Origin: a virus
DNA: 64,000 nt
IMG/VR virus record: IMGVR_UViG_3300005327_000002
Coordinates: 16,092 to 80,091 of that record
Direction: 5' to 3' (one strand)
Part shown: piece after piece, positions 47,292 to 55,979 of the stretch
Position numbering within the stretch: position 1 is the stretch's first letter
Layout: every line of letters begins with the position of its first letter
Translations under genes and position numbers: made by a program
Notes under the pieces: generated by a model
What the model was told of the DNA's origin: nothing
What the model saw: only the letters and a program-made list of their open reading frames with translations
Databases searched by the model: none

Positions 47292-48881
47292 TCAGGCGCG
47301 GCCGCGCATGAGCACGCCGCCCTCCAGGACCAGCAGCCCGGAGTTGACCGCGTACTCCAGGACGCGGGCCTTCGACCAGCCCGGCGCGTGCCGGTCAAGC
47401 TGGCGCTTCGTCAGGTAGTTCTGGTTCGCCTTCGTCTTCGTCAGGCCGCCCTGGTCGGCCACCTCCGCCAGCTTCTCCACCAGCTTGGCCACGTACGGCG
47501 GGACCGCCATCTCCACCAGCTGCAGCTGCCGGGACTGCGCGGCCCGCGCGATGTACCGGGAGTCCTCCTCCAGGCGCCGCTGGCGGGCGTCCTCCAGCGC
47601 GGCCCGGTGGTAGGTGTCCCGGGCGTCCGCGTGCGCGTCCCACAACATCCTGGTGCGCCGCCAGACCTCCGGGTCCGGGTGGACGGAGCCGCACAGCAGG
47701 TTCAGCACGTGGTACATGGTGATCATCTGCCGGGGCCGGTGGACGTCCAGGTCCGACTCCAGCCCCTTGCCGGTGGCCTGGTCCAGCAGCTTGGCCACGT
47801 CCACCACCGCGTTGCTCGGCAGCTCCATGGTGCGGTCCGGCAGGGCGGACACCCACTGGCCCAGCGGCTGGCCGGTGGCGACCTTCAGCGACTCCACCGG
47901 CGCCTGGGCGGAGCGGTCCGTCAGGGCGGCCACCACGGCCTCCAGCTCCGCCTCCCCCAGCTCCTGCCCGTACTGGACACCGGCCAGCGCCGGGTCCTCC
48001 TCCTGCTCTCGGATCGCGTTGAAGACCAGGAAACGCTGCACCAAGCCCTGCCCGGCGGTCTCGTACAGCGTCTGCAGGCGCGCGGGCTGGCCGCCGGTGA
48101 CGACCGCCAGCCGGTAGGAGTCGGCGTCCACCTTGCGCTTGCGCGTCAGGTCGGCGTTCGGTGTCTCGTACCCGTGGCCCTGCAGCATGGAGGACAGCAC
48201 CGCACCGATGGTGTTGTTCGGCCGGTCGATCTGCGCCAGCAGCGCCTGGATCTCGTCCTGGTAGGCGAGCACCCGGGAGGCGAGCATCACGCGCTCCGGC
48301 GGCCCCTCCACCGTCTCCCCGTCGTCGCCCTCCCGCTTCGCGCCCTTGCGGTACATGCAGAACTGGTCCAGCAGGCCCTCCCCGGTGGAGACGCCCGCCA
48401 TCTCCACCAGGTCCTCCCGGCCGTCGGCGTTGAAGACCAGCGGGGTGGGCAGCAGCAGGGACGCCGTCCGGTACCCGAGCGACTTGCCCATGCCGGGGGG
48501 CGCCGCCAGGATCGTGCCGCCGTTCAGGGTGCCGTTCGGCATGCCGGGCACGGACCCGGCCCGCAGCCCCACCGGCGCCATGGCCTGCACGCGCGCCATC
48601 ACGGAGCCCAGCACCGCCTCCGGCGACTGGTACCGCGCCCGGGCCACGTCCCGGATGGTGCGCAGCGTGGCGTGGCCCCAGAAGGCCTCCGGCAGGCGGC
48701 CGCAGCCGCGCAGCATGTCCAGGGTGGAGGCGGTGTACTCCTCCGGCTCCTGGTCCCACTCGATTTCGGGGACCGCCTCCAGGTGGCTGGCCTGGCGCTG
48801 GCGGCCCAGGGCCACCACCTCCGCCACCGCTTCGCGCGCTTCCCGCAGGTCGTCCGCTTCGGTGAATCGCTTCGCTCCCAC
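47292..48881 (-). CDS. P-loop replication ATPase (DUF3987-like)
   Basis: A 529-residue protein, GTG start with GGGAGAGAG upstream. Residues 121-140 hold a Walker A (ILAAPPGMGKSLG) and residues 202-212 a Walker B-like VLAYQDEIQ. The N-terminal 100 residues are helical. The region 235-300 (LTRKRKVDADSYRLAVVTGGQPARLQTLYETAGQGLVQRFLVFNAI) has the 'G(L/F)(x)RF' ending characteristic of DUF3987 and phage primase-helicase type ATPases. The C-terminus is wHTH-like (YLTKRQLDRHAPGWSKARVLEYAVNSGLLVLEGG). It acts with the Prim-Pol encoded just upstream, a pairing typical of phages and plasmids. Its role is inferred as helicase or loader. Confidence 0.72.
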   Translation of the reverse strand: MGAKRFTEADDLREAREAVAEVVALGRQRQASHLEAVPEIEWDQEPEEYTASTLDMLRGCGRLPEAFWGHATLRTIRDVARARYQSPEAVLGSVMARVQAMAPVGLRAGSVPGMPNGTLNGGTILAAPPGMGKSLGYRTASLLLPTPLVFNADGREDLVEMAGVSTGEGLLDQFCMYRKGAKREGDDGETVEGPPERVMLASRVLAYQDEIQALLAQIDRPNNTIGAVLSSMLQGHGYETPNADLTRKRKVDADSYRLAVVTGGQPARLQTLYETAGQGLVQRFLVFNAIREQEEDPALAGVQYGQELGEAELEAVVAALTDRSAQAPVESLKVATGQPLGQWVSALPDRTMELPSNAVVDVAKLLDQATGKGLESDLDVHRPRQMITMYHVLNLLCGSVHPDPEVWRRTRMLWDAHADARDTYHRAALEDARQRRLEEDSRYIARAAQSRQLQLVEMAVPPYVAKLVEKLAEVADQGGLTKTKANQNYLTKRQLDRHAPGWSKARVLEYAVNSGLLVLEGGVLMRGRA

Positions 48882-48945
48882 CGTCTCTCTCCCAGTCTCA
48901 TTGGACCGGATGACGTACCCCCGACAGGGCCGCTATCGTGCCTGT

Positions 48946-49058
48946 CGTAAGGCCGGTTCGCCCGGTACTCGTCAGTTCCACTGGGTCGTCGGTCCTCCCG
49001 AGATCGGGCCGCAGACCCCCCTTGCGTGAGCCCCGGTGTGCCGCCGGGGCTTCGTGCT
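48946..49058 (+). ncRNA. Weak candidate small RNA in the gap between replication genes
   Basis: In the 180-bp gap between minus-strand genes a + strand unit can be drawn: ATGACG (48910-48915), 18 bp, TATCGT (48934-48939), then about 110 nt ending in a CCGGGGCT hairpin and TTTTT (49054-49058). A T5 run is rare in this genome. The same hairpin also serves as terminator of the minus-strand gene ending at 49062, which is the simpler reading. Confidence 0.25.
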
Positions 49059-49061
49059 TTT

Positions 49062-49256
49062 TCAGGCCGCCACGCCCATGGCGCGCAGCCCGGCCTCCAT
49101 GACGGTGCGCGCCCCGGCGGAGGCGTTGCCCCCGCCGATCAGGCGCAGGGTCCGCTTCAGGTCGGCGGGCAGGGTGACCTCCAGGGAGTCGGTCTTCTCC
49201 GCCAGCCGGGGGCGGCCGGGAAGCCGTCCTGACCTTCGCTTCTGCTGCTGCGCCAT
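49062..49256 (-). CDS. Ribbon-helix-helix-like small protein
   Basis: A 64-residue protein with GGAGGGGA just before the ATG. A basic start (QQQKRRSGRLPGRPRL) precedes SLEVTLPADLKRTLRLIGGGNASAGARTVMEAGLRAMG, a strand followed by two helices as in CopG/MetJ-type dimers. It may bind DNA or regulate the replication genes around it. A hairpin with CCGGGGCT arms follows the stop. Confidence 0.6.
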   Translation of the reverse strand: MAQQQKRRSGRLPGRPRLAEKTDSLEVTLPADLKRTLRLIGGGNASAGARTVMEAGLRAMGVAA

Positions 49257-49288
49257 CGTCCCCTCCGGGTTTCTCCAGGTAAAACTGG

Positions 49289-50797
49289 CTATACGATCTG
49301 CCATCGAACGGACTTGTCCCAGGAGCTGTAGCCACGACGGGCGGCCAGCCGGATCTCCTCCAGGTCCATCAGGACCGCCCGGCCCTCCAGGGCGCTCAGC
49401 AGGCGGTCCGGCGAGAGTCCGGCTTCGATCAGGGGGGCCAGGTCGCGCGCTGCGTGCTCGACACAGCGGCCCTGCCACTCCGGGGTATCGGCCTGCGTGA
49501 CCCGGGTCAGGCACCGGGCGTAGATCGTCTCCACGGCCCGGGCTGACACCCTCCGGACGATCGGCGCAAGCACCGACGCGCTACCCGGCGCATCAGAGGG
49601 TGCACGGACATCATCTCCCGTGTTCGAATCGTCCTGGGCAGCGCATTCGGGTGAACTCTTTACCTGCTCCGGTTCGGCGGCCGGGCGCAGCTCCAGGGGC
49701 TTGAAACCGGGGAAGTCGCGCGCCTGCAGCAGCTGGGCGATCTTGCCGACGTACTCCGCCCGCCCGGCCCGCTCGAAGGAAAGAGCCAGTGCCGCACGGG
49801 CCTTCTCGTAGTCCAGGCTGCCGCCGCAGATGAGCGCGGCCACCGGAACGGTCGCGGTGACCGCCGTCCCCCAGCGCTGGCCGGTGGTCGCGTTCTCGAT
49901 CTTCGTGCAGGCCTTCGACAGGACGGCGGCGGCGTACCGGTCAACGTCGCGCACCTCCTGGATCTCTACTCCGTCCACGACGTGTTCGGATTCGAGCACG
50001 GGGGGTCGCTCCTGTGCGCCCCCCGTGCTCTCCGCCGGACGGGGAGTCAGCAGGGCTCGCAGCCACTCCGGCAGCGGCGCGGGCGGCCGGTCGTCCAGGA
50101 TGCGGTAGACGCCCTTGGCCGACTTCCCGCCGGGGGCGACGATGTACCCGCCCAGGGAGCGCACGTCGGCGCCGTACAGGGCCCGGTAGCCGCCCTTGGA
50201 CTGCTGCTGGACGCCCTGCGGGTCGGCGTAGGCCAGGTGCTTGCCCCCGGAGGGCGTGGCCACGGTCAGGGTCGCGGTGTGCTTGACGCCCAGGTGCGCC
50301 AGCGCCAGCCCGTAGGCGTCCTCCCCGTTGACGATCAACTCCGCGTCGGCGGCGTCCACTTCGATGTCCCGGCCGGTGACGACGTCGCTCGACACCAGGA
50401 CGGCCTGGTCCTCCACGTCGGTGGGGTACCAGCGCGGCAGCGGGTCACCGTCCTTGTGCACGTCCAGGTCCAGCACCGTCCAGCCGGTCGGGCCGGTGGC
50501 GATGCCCACCGTGTGCGCGCCCTCCCGGGCGAACATGGCCTCCAGCCGCTCCGGGTCGGTCGTGGCGGCGTACCAGCCGTGGCAGACCTCCCCCAGGACG
50601 TCGGGGCGCAGGCAGGCGCACGTGGCGGCGTCGTGCGGTTCGTAGTCCGGGTTCCTCACGGTCTCCCCGGTGCGTGCGTCGCGCATCGTCTTGGAGCACC
50701 GGCGGCAGCCGCGCAGCGGCATCTTGGAGCGGCCCAGGGGGAAGCAGTGGGCGCCCCGCAGGGCCCAGCGCAGGGCCAGGTCAAGCGCGCTGCTCAC
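49289..50797 (-). CDS. Bifunctional DNA primase/polymerase (Prim-Pol, AEP family)
   Basis: A 502-residue protein, GTG start within the end of the RHH gene upstream. The N-terminal 260 residues match Prim-Pol: LRWALRGAHCFPL, CRRC and CAC (Cys31, 34, 60, 62; likely zinc), VGIATGPTGWTVLDLDVHKDG (catalytic Asp110 and Asp112), VATPSGGKHLAY (His187) and VRSLGGYIVAPGG. The rest (about 260-502) is a helical C-terminal part with PriCT-like features. Such enzymes make primers and extend them; the P-loop ATPase downstream is its usual partner. Confidence 0.85.
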   Translation of the reverse strand: MSSALDLALRWALRGAHCFPLGRSKMPLRGCRRCSKTMRDARTGETVRNPDYEPHDAATCACLRPDVLGEVCHGWYAATTDPERLEAMFAREGAHTVGIATGPTGWTVLDLDVHKDGDPLPRWYPTDVEDQAVLVSSDVVTGRDIEVDAADAELIVNGEDAYGLALAHLGVKHTATLTVATPSGGKHLAYADPQGVQQQSKGGYRALYGADVRSLGGYIVAPGGKSAKGVYRILDDRPPAPLPEWLRALLTPRPAESTGGAQERPPVLESEHVVDGVEIQEVRDVDRYAAAVLSKACTKIENATTGQRWGTAVTATVPVAALICGGSLDYEKARAALALSFERAGRAEYVGKIAQLLQARDFPGFKPLELRPAAEPEQVKSSPECAAQDDSNTGDDVRAPSDAPGSASVLAPIVRRVSARAVETIYARCLTRVTQADTPEWQGRCVEHAARDLAPLIEAGLSPDRLLSALEGRAVLMDLEEIRLAARRGYSSWDKSVRWQIV

Positions 50798-51002
50798 CGG
50801 TGCCCCCTGCGGCGTCGTGGGCGGACGGGCGGGCGTCGGCGGGCCGGGTGGCGGGCGGGAAGCGCTCCGCCAGCTCCGACAGGTACTCGATCGTCTCGGA
50901 CAGGGTCATGTCCCGGTCCAGCGCGGCGGACAGCTGGCGGACGGCCCGGCGGAGCGCGGCCTGCGCCCCGGCGGTGATGCTGATCTTCGTGTAGTTAGCC
51001 AT
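50781..51002 (-). CDS. Ribbon-helix-helix-like regulator
   Basis: A 73-residue protein. ANYTKISITAGAQAALRRAVRQLSAALDRDMTLSETIEYLSELAERF has the strand-helix-helix pattern of RHH DNA-binding dimers. The Pro/Asp-rich tail overlaps the Prim-Pol start. It is divergent from the + strand gene at 51099 across a 96-bp gap full of TGGTG/CACCA motifs, a plausible autoregulatory site. Confidence 0.62.
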   Translation of the reverse strand: MANYTKISITAGAQAALRRAVRQLSAALDRDMTLSETIEYLSELAERFPPATRPADARPSAHDAAGGTGEQRA

Positions 51003-51098
51003 ACCACCACCATAGGACCTGATGGTGCATTGTGGTAGACGGTGGGGCCTGTTGGTGGCATGCTTTTGGTACCCACCGAGAGCAAAGGACCACAGACC
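51003..51098. promoter_or_regulatory. Divergent control region with TACCAC/GTGGTA motifs
   Basis: TACCAC (51003-51008) and GTGGTA (51030-51035) form an inverted pair; further TGGTG units lie at about 51022 and 51053. On the + strand TAGACG is followed by 17 bp and CATGCT (51058-51063), the same -10 hexamer as operator c. The RHH protein at 50781 is the likely ligand. Confidence 0.5.
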
Positions 51099-51800
51099 GT
51101 GATCGACATGACCGAGATCCGCAGGGCCGCGAAAGCCGCCGGGTACCGCCTGGCCGCCACCCACGTGGACGACCTGATCCAGCGCGTCCCCGGCACCACC
51201 GCGCACGACGTCTCCGTGTTCCTGCGCGCCGGGGCCGACCTGCAGGAGCGCGCCGTCCCGGACGGCCCGATCCCCGTCCTGCTGGAGGAGGCCCCCGCGC
51301 TGCTGGACCACCCGGTCCTGGGCCCGGAGCTGATGCGCCTGGCTCTGCAGCGCCACGCCCGCCAGCAGCTCACCGCCCCCGGCTTCGTCCCGCCCGACCA
51401 GTGGGCGGCCCGGCTGACGGGCCCGGCCACCCGGTCCGGGAAGACCTCCGCCGCCGCCGACCTGGCCCAGGAGGTGCGCCAGCTGGTCCAGGCCGACCTG
51501 CTGGCCTGCTTCCGCCGCAACCTGAACGCCTACGGCACCCTGCCCGGCGGCTTCCCCGACGCGCAGCAGCTGGAGCGGATCGCCCTCCTGCCCGCCGCCG
51601 ACGTCCTGAAGCGCGCCGTGATCGCCACCGAGAAGGCCGCCCGGGACAACGCCCTGCAGCACACCACCCCGAAGGACGTGTGGCTGGCCGGGCTCGCCGA
51701 CCTGCGCGACCTGCAGCAGGCGCAGCAGGACCGGATGGACGCCCAGGAGAGCCTGCTGCACGCCTACCGCACCAACCGCACCGACACCCAGGAGAGCTGA
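51099..51800 (+). CDS. Two-module protein of a shuffled local family
   Basis: A 233-residue protein; GTG at 51099 is chosen because AAAGGA lies nine bases upstream (ATG at 51108 would be too far). Module A (residues 4-50: TEIRRAAKAAGYRLAATHVDDLIQRVPGTTAHDVSVFLRAGADLQERA) also occurs alone in the 52322 protein. Module B (residues 145-215: YGTLPGGFPDAQQLERIALLPAADVLKRAVIATEKAARDNALQHTTPKDVWLAGLADLRDL) also occurs in the 51804 protein. Both modules are helical. Function unknown. It starts the polymerase operon. Confidence 0.65.
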   Translation: MIDMTEIRRAAKAAGYRLAATHVDDLIQRVPGTTAHDVSVFLRAGADLQERAVPDGPIPVLLEEAPALLDHPVLGPELMRLALQRHARQQLTAPGFVPPDQWAARLTGPATRSGKTSAAADLAQEVRQLVQADLLACFRRNLNAYGTLPGGFPDAQQLERIALLPAADVLKRAVIATEKAARDNALQHTTPKDVWLAGLADLRDLQQAQQDRMDAQESLLHAYRTNRTDTQES

Positions 51801-51803
51801 ACC

Positions 51804-52319
51804 GTGGCCGCCGTCGACATCGCCAGCGCCTTCCGGCGCCTGCTGGCCGCCCTGCGCCGCACCGCCCCGGAGCCCGTCGTGCTGCCCGTCCCGGAGGACT
51901 GGGACCACATCGGCCCGGTGGACGCCATGCGCTGCTTCTCCGCCCGCTACCGGGTGTACGGCGCCCGCCCCGACGGCTTCCCCACCCGGGAGCAGCTGGA
52001 GTACGCGGTCTGCCTGCCCGAAGCCCGCCCGCTGCTGCGCCCCGTCCTGCTGGCGGAGCGCGCCGCCGGGGACGGCCTGGTCCACACCGCGACCGGGAAG
52101 GACGTGTGGCTGGCCGTGATGGCCGACCTGGAGGGCTTCCTGGAGGCCCACTGGGTGCAGGTCGACCTGAACCGCCGCTCCGCCGACGCCCCGACCGTGC
52201 ACTGCGTGCGCAACACCCTGATGGACGACCACGGCCCGCACGGCTGGGAGGCCGTCGGCGGCGTGCGCCGCTGCCCCGGCTGGCCGCTGCCGATGGCCGA
52301 CACCGAGAAGGAGAACTGA
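51804..52319 (+). CDS. Module-B protein of the shuffled local family
   Basis: A 171-residue protein, GTG three bases after the upstream stop. Residues 48-110 (YGARPDGFPTREQLEYAVCLPEARPLLRPVLLAERAAGDGLVHTATGKDVWLAVMADLEGF) align with module B of the 51099 protein: YGxxPxGFPxxxQLE, and KDVWLA. N- and C-terminal segments differ. Function unknown; part of the operon leading into the DNA polymerase. Confidence 0.62.
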   Translation: MAAVDIASAFRRLLAALRRTAPEPVVLPVPEDWDHIGPVDAMRCFSARYRVYGARPDGFPTREQLEYAVCLPEARPLLRPVLLAERAAGDGLVHTATGKDVWLAVMADLEGFLEAHWVQVDLNRRSADAPTVHCVRNTLMDDHGPHGWEAVGGVRRCPGWPLPMADTEKEN

Positions 52320-52321
52320 CG

Positions 52322-52519
52322 ATGGCCCGCACCGCTGACATCGCCCGCCAGTCGGCCCACGCCGCCGGGTACCGGGAGGCGACCGTGCACCTGGAGCAGC
52401 TGCTGCTCCGCCACGGCACCGACGTGCAGGCCGTCCTGGCTGCCATGCTGCGCGGCGCCCGCCTGCGGGAGCACGCCGCCGCGACCGGCGCCCCCTACCC
52501 CACCGCTGCGGCGGAGTAG
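52322..52519 (+). CDS. Module-A protein of the shuffled local family
   Basis: A 65-residue protein, ATG two bases after the upstream stop. ADIARQSAHAAGYREATVHLEQLLLRHGTDVQAVLAAMLRGARLREHA aligns with module A of the 51099 protein (AAGYR, A-T-H, then AxLRxGAxLxE). So the 51099 protein looks like a fusion of the two others, or they are its split copies. It is followed three bases later by the polymerase gene. Confidence 0.62.
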   Translation: MARTADIARQSAHAAGYREATVHLEQLLLRHGTDVQAVLAAMLRGARLREHAAATGAPYPTAAAE

Positions 52520-52522
52520 GCC

Positions 52523-54484
52523 ATGGCGCCGCCCCTGGTCGTCGGCTTCGACATCGAAACCGGCAGTGCGAACCACATGCACAAGTGGCGTGAGGAGTAC
52601 GGCCCGTATGTGATCCTGGGCGGCGCGATCTGCAACGGCCGGACCTGGATCACCCGGGACATCCCGAAGCTGGTGGAGCTGCTGCACCGCGCGGACTTCA
52701 TCTACGGCCACAACATCTTCGGCTTCGACATCCCGGCGCTGGCCGCCCACGCCGGGGCCGACATGCACGCCCTGTACGCGAAGGGCATCGACACCCTGGA
52801 GCTGGCGCGGCTGGCCGACCCGCCGCGCCCGAAGGGCATGGTCCCGGTCCGGTACGACCTGTCATCCGTCGCGCAGCGCCTGGGAGTTGAAGGCAAGACC
52901 GACTCCGTCAGCGACCTGGCCGCCCGCGCGCTGGACGACCTGGTGGAGGAGGCCGTGCAGGTGCTCCCCGACCCGGCGGAGCCCGGCCTGACGAAGAAGG
53001 AGGCCGTCGCCCGGACCCGGGACCGGCGCCGGGCGGAGAAGGAGGTGCGCGCCCGCTACAAGGACCTGGGCACGTACCACCTGATCGACCCGGAGAACCC
53101 CGACTTCACGGCCTACCTGGAGGGCGACCTGCAGGCCACCGCCAAGGTCTTCTCCCGGCTGAACTACCTGATGCGGCGCGGCACTTACGGAGCGCGGGAG
53201 ATGGAGGGAATGCGCACCCTGCACGCCATGGCCCACTCCGGCTGGCGCGTGGACCGCTCCCTGCTGGAGCGCCGGGTGGCAGAGGAGGAGGAGCGGGTGG
53301 AGGCCGCCAAGGCCCGCCTGCAGGACCTGGCCCCCGGCGTCCCGCTGGACAAGGCCTCCCCGATGGCCACGAAGGCCGGGAAGGAGGCCATGGAGGCCGC
53401 CCTGCTGGCCGCCGGGGTCGCGGAGGACCACCTGCCGCGCACCGACACCGGCGGCCTGTCCACGGCCCGCGACGCCCTCTCGGAGGGCGACTGGGTCCGG
53501 GCGCAGCTGCGCCCCGTCAACCGGTTCGACCGCAAGACCGGGGAGTGGGTGGAGACCCTGCGCAAGGTGCAGGTCCGCACCCCGGGCCTGCGGTCCCTGT
53601 ACCGGGACAACCCGGCCGTACAGGAGCTGTGCGAGGTGGCCACCCTGGCGGGCGGTCGGCAGCTGAAGTACGCCGAACTGCTGGACTACGCCCAGGAGGA
53701 CGGCACCCTGTACTCCCGGATCGGCCAGATCCAGGTCTCCGGCCGGTACGCCATGGTCACCCCGTCCATCACCAACATCGGCAAGCGGTCGGAGGCCCTG
53801 CTGCGGGTGCGGGAGGTGTTCGTCCCGCGCCGCGAAGACGAAGTGATCGTGTGCGCCGACCTGGACCAGGGCGACATGCGCGTGGTCGCGGCCCTGTGCC
53901 AGGACCCGGAGTACATGAAGCTTTTCCTTCCCGGCGTGGACGCCCACATGGAGACCGCCTACGGCGTCTTCGGGGAGCGTACGAAGACCGCCCGGAAGAA
54001 GGCGAAGGCGATCGGCCACGCGGCCAACTATGGCGGGGGCCTGGAGACCATCGTCACCACCTCCGGCCAGTCGAAGGAGGACGTCCAGCGCTACCTTGAC
54101 CACCGCGCGGACGCCTACCCGGTGCTGGCCCGCTGGCAGGACGCCGTCCGCCGGGAGGCGGAGTCCGGCTGGATCGAAGACAACGGCTGGGGTCGCCGGA
54201 TGGCCTGCGACCGGCGCGCGGCCTTCACCCAGGGCCCGGCCCTGTACGGCCAGTCCGGCACCCGGGAGATCCTGCTGGACGGCGTCCTGCGGATGTCCCC
54301 GGCCCTGCGCCGGATGCTGGTGGCCATCGTGCACGACGAAGTGGTGGCCTCCGTCCCGCTGTCCGACGTGGCTGCTATCTCGGAGGAGATCCGCAGCTGC
54401 CTGGAGACCACCTGGCGCGGCGTCGCCTTCACCGCCGGAGTGTCCAAGCCCGGCACCAACTGGGCCGCCTGCTACACCGATTGA
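52523..54484 (+). CDS. polA: Family A DNA polymerase
   Basis: A 653-residue polymerase. 3'-5' exonuclease: FDIETG (Asp10, Glu12), YGHNIFGFDIPAL (Asp69) and YLEGD (Tyr198, Asp202). Polymerase: SGRYAMVTPSITNIGKR (the 'TGRxSSxxPNLQNIP' equivalent), motif A VCADLDQGDMRVVAAL (Asp446), motif B ARKKAKAIGHAANYGGG and motif C IVHDEVV (His604, Asp605, Glu606). All catalytic residues are present. No 5' nuclease domain. Two O-helix region changes are notable: the residue equivalent to E. coli Phe762 is His499, and that equivalent to Glu710 is Asp451. It replicates phage DNA with Prim-Pol and the P-loop ATPase. Confidence 0.92.
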   Translation: MAPPLVVGFDIETGSANHMHKWREEYGPYVILGGAICNGRTWITRDIPKLVELLHRADFIYGHNIFGFDIPALAAHAGADMHALYAKGIDTLELARLADPPRPKGMVPVRYDLSSVAQRLGVEGKTDSVSDLAARALDDLVEEAVQVLPDPAEPGLTKKEAVARTRDRRRAEKEVRARYKDLGTYHLIDPENPDFTAYLEGDLQATAKVFSRLNYLMRRGTYGAREMEGMRTLHAMAHSGWRVDRSLLERRVAEEEERVEAAKARLQDLAPGVPLDKASPMATKAGKEAMEAALLAAGVAEDHLPRTDTGGLSTARDALSEGDWVRAQLRPVNRFDRKTGEWVETLRKVQVRTPGLRSLYRDNPAVQELCEVATLAGGRQLKYAELLDYAQEDGTLYSRIGQIQVSGRYAMVTPSITNIGKRSEALLRVREVFVPRREDEVIVCADLDQGDMRVVAALCQDPEYMKLFLPGVDAHMETAYGVFGERTKTARKKAKAIGHAANYGGGLETIVTTSGQSKEDVQRYLDHRADAYPVLARWQDAVRREAESGWIEDNGWGRRMACDRRAAFTQGPALYGQSGTREILLDGVLRMSPALRRMLVAIVHDEVVASVPLSDVAAISEEIRSCLETTWRGVAFTAGVSKPGTNWAACYTD

Positions 54485-54490
54485 CCACCC

Positions 54491-54520
54491 AGCCCCGGCG
54501 CCGCACCAGGCGCCGGGGCT
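54491..54520. terminator. Terminator hairpin after the polymerase gene
   Basis: AGCCCCGGCGCC / GGCGCCGGGGCT, 12-bp stem with a six-base loop, starting seven bases after the stop at 54484. Confidence 0.78.
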
Positions 54521-54563
54521 GGCCCGTACCACCCGACCGACACCGACATGGGAGCAATTCGCA

Positions 54564-55962
54564 ATGGCGCGACGCACGTTGACGTACGAACTGATCAAGT
54601 CCGAGATTGAGGAGGCCGGTTGGCCGTACGAGATCACGACGAACCGGCAGCTGAAGGTCACGGTCCCGGCCCAGCGGCCGGACGCGGGGCGCACCCTGAC
54701 GCTGTCCCCGCAGAGCAACCAGCCCACCACCTACCAGAACTTCTACACCCGGCTGAACCGGCACGGGTTCCGGGAGGACCTGCGCGACGCCCGGGAGCGC
54801 GCGGCGGCGGAGCGGCGGGAGAAGATCGAAGCCGACCGGCTGGCGGCCGCCCAGAAGATCGCCCAGCTGCAGCAGGCCGCCGACGGGCGCGCCGCCGCCA
54901 CCCTGGACGCCGACCGCCGGGAGCGGGCCCTGCACGTCTTCCGGGTCACCGGCTGGGACGGCGTCGCGTTCAAGGTCGGCTCCCTGCCGAAGCCGGAGAC
55001 GGTGGTGGAGAAGGACGGCACGGAGTGGGTCGACTACCCCACGATCACCCCAGCTGATCACCCCGGACGTGGCGGCCGCCTGGATCGCCAATCCGGTCTG
55101 CAACCCCCGGCCGGAGAAGGAGCGCACCCGAAAGACCGTCACCGCCGCGATCCGGGCCGGGAAGTGGGACACCAACCACCAGGGCTTCGCGGTGTGCGCG
55201 GAGCACGGCGGCCTCCTGGACGGCATGAACCGCTCCCGGGTGATCCACCGCCTGGGGGCCTCCGTGCGCGTCAAGGTCACCTACGGCATGCCCCACAACT
55301 CCTTCGTGAACATGGACCAGGGCTCCAACCGGTCGATCTCCGACATGGGCGCCAACTCCGGCGAGCTGCCCGCCACCCTCACCAACACCGAACGGCGCAT
55401 CGTGATGACTGTGGCGAAGATCCTGCACCACGCCGACGCCCCGGACCCGATCGCCTGGAGCCGCTGGGACGCCTCCAGCCCGGACCACACCCTGGTCCTG
55501 GACTCCCTGGCCCGCCTGCAGCGCGACGACCCGGGCCTGATCGTGGACGCCGCCACCGCCGCCCGCCTGAACGCGGAGCAGTCCAAGGGCGTACCGGCCG
55601 GACTGGCCCTGGCGTGGTTCGTGATCCACCGCGCCTGGCCGGAGACCCCGTACGCCGCCGACTTCTTCGCCCGCCTGGCCGACAACGATGGCGTACCGTC
55701 CCGGTCGGCGGTCGGACGGCTGCGGGAGCACTTCTACGACTCCACCACCACCCCCGCCAAGCGCAAGCTGCGCACCGCCACCGACCACGGCGCCAAGACG
55801 GTCAAGGCCTACAACCGCTTCGTGGTCGGCTCCCTGCTGGGCGAGCCCTGGGCGGAGGCTCCCAGCGTCCGCTTCATGACCACGGAGGACTTCCCCACCC
55901 CGCACGACGCGGCCACGTCGGAGCGCGCCGCGCTGGCCGCCACCGACCCCAACAAGCGCTGA
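54564..55962 (+). pseudogene. One gene in two frames: HicA-like N-terminus and unknown C-terminal domain, broken or frameshifted
   Basis: ATG at 54564 has GGGAG upstream. The first part (54564 to about 55055) encodes TLTYELIKSEIEEAGWPYEITTNRQLKVTVPAQRPDAGRTLTLSP, which resembles a HicA-type dsRBD-like fold, then a charged helix and WVDYPTITP. The sensible coding frame then moves by +1: DVAAAWIANPVCNPRPEKERTRKTVTAAIRAGKWDTNHQGFAV continues to a stop at 55962, with the pattern of phage proteins starting 'ITPxxAxxWL'. The original frame stays open as Pro/Arg-rich nonsense to 56390. The switch lies at GATCACCCCAGCTGATCACCCC. Loss of one C, or of one 13-bp copy, would restore one frame. It could be a mutation, an assembly error, or programmed +1 frameshifting. 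Confidence 0.6.
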
Positions 55963-55979
55963 CAGCAAAGGACTTCGAC

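Noticed and set aside
55060-55979. Continuation of the 54564 frame through to 56390 as one long protein
   Set aside because: The stretch is Pro/Arg/Gly-rich nonsense overlapping a sensible frame with normal composition; treated as a frameshift instead.
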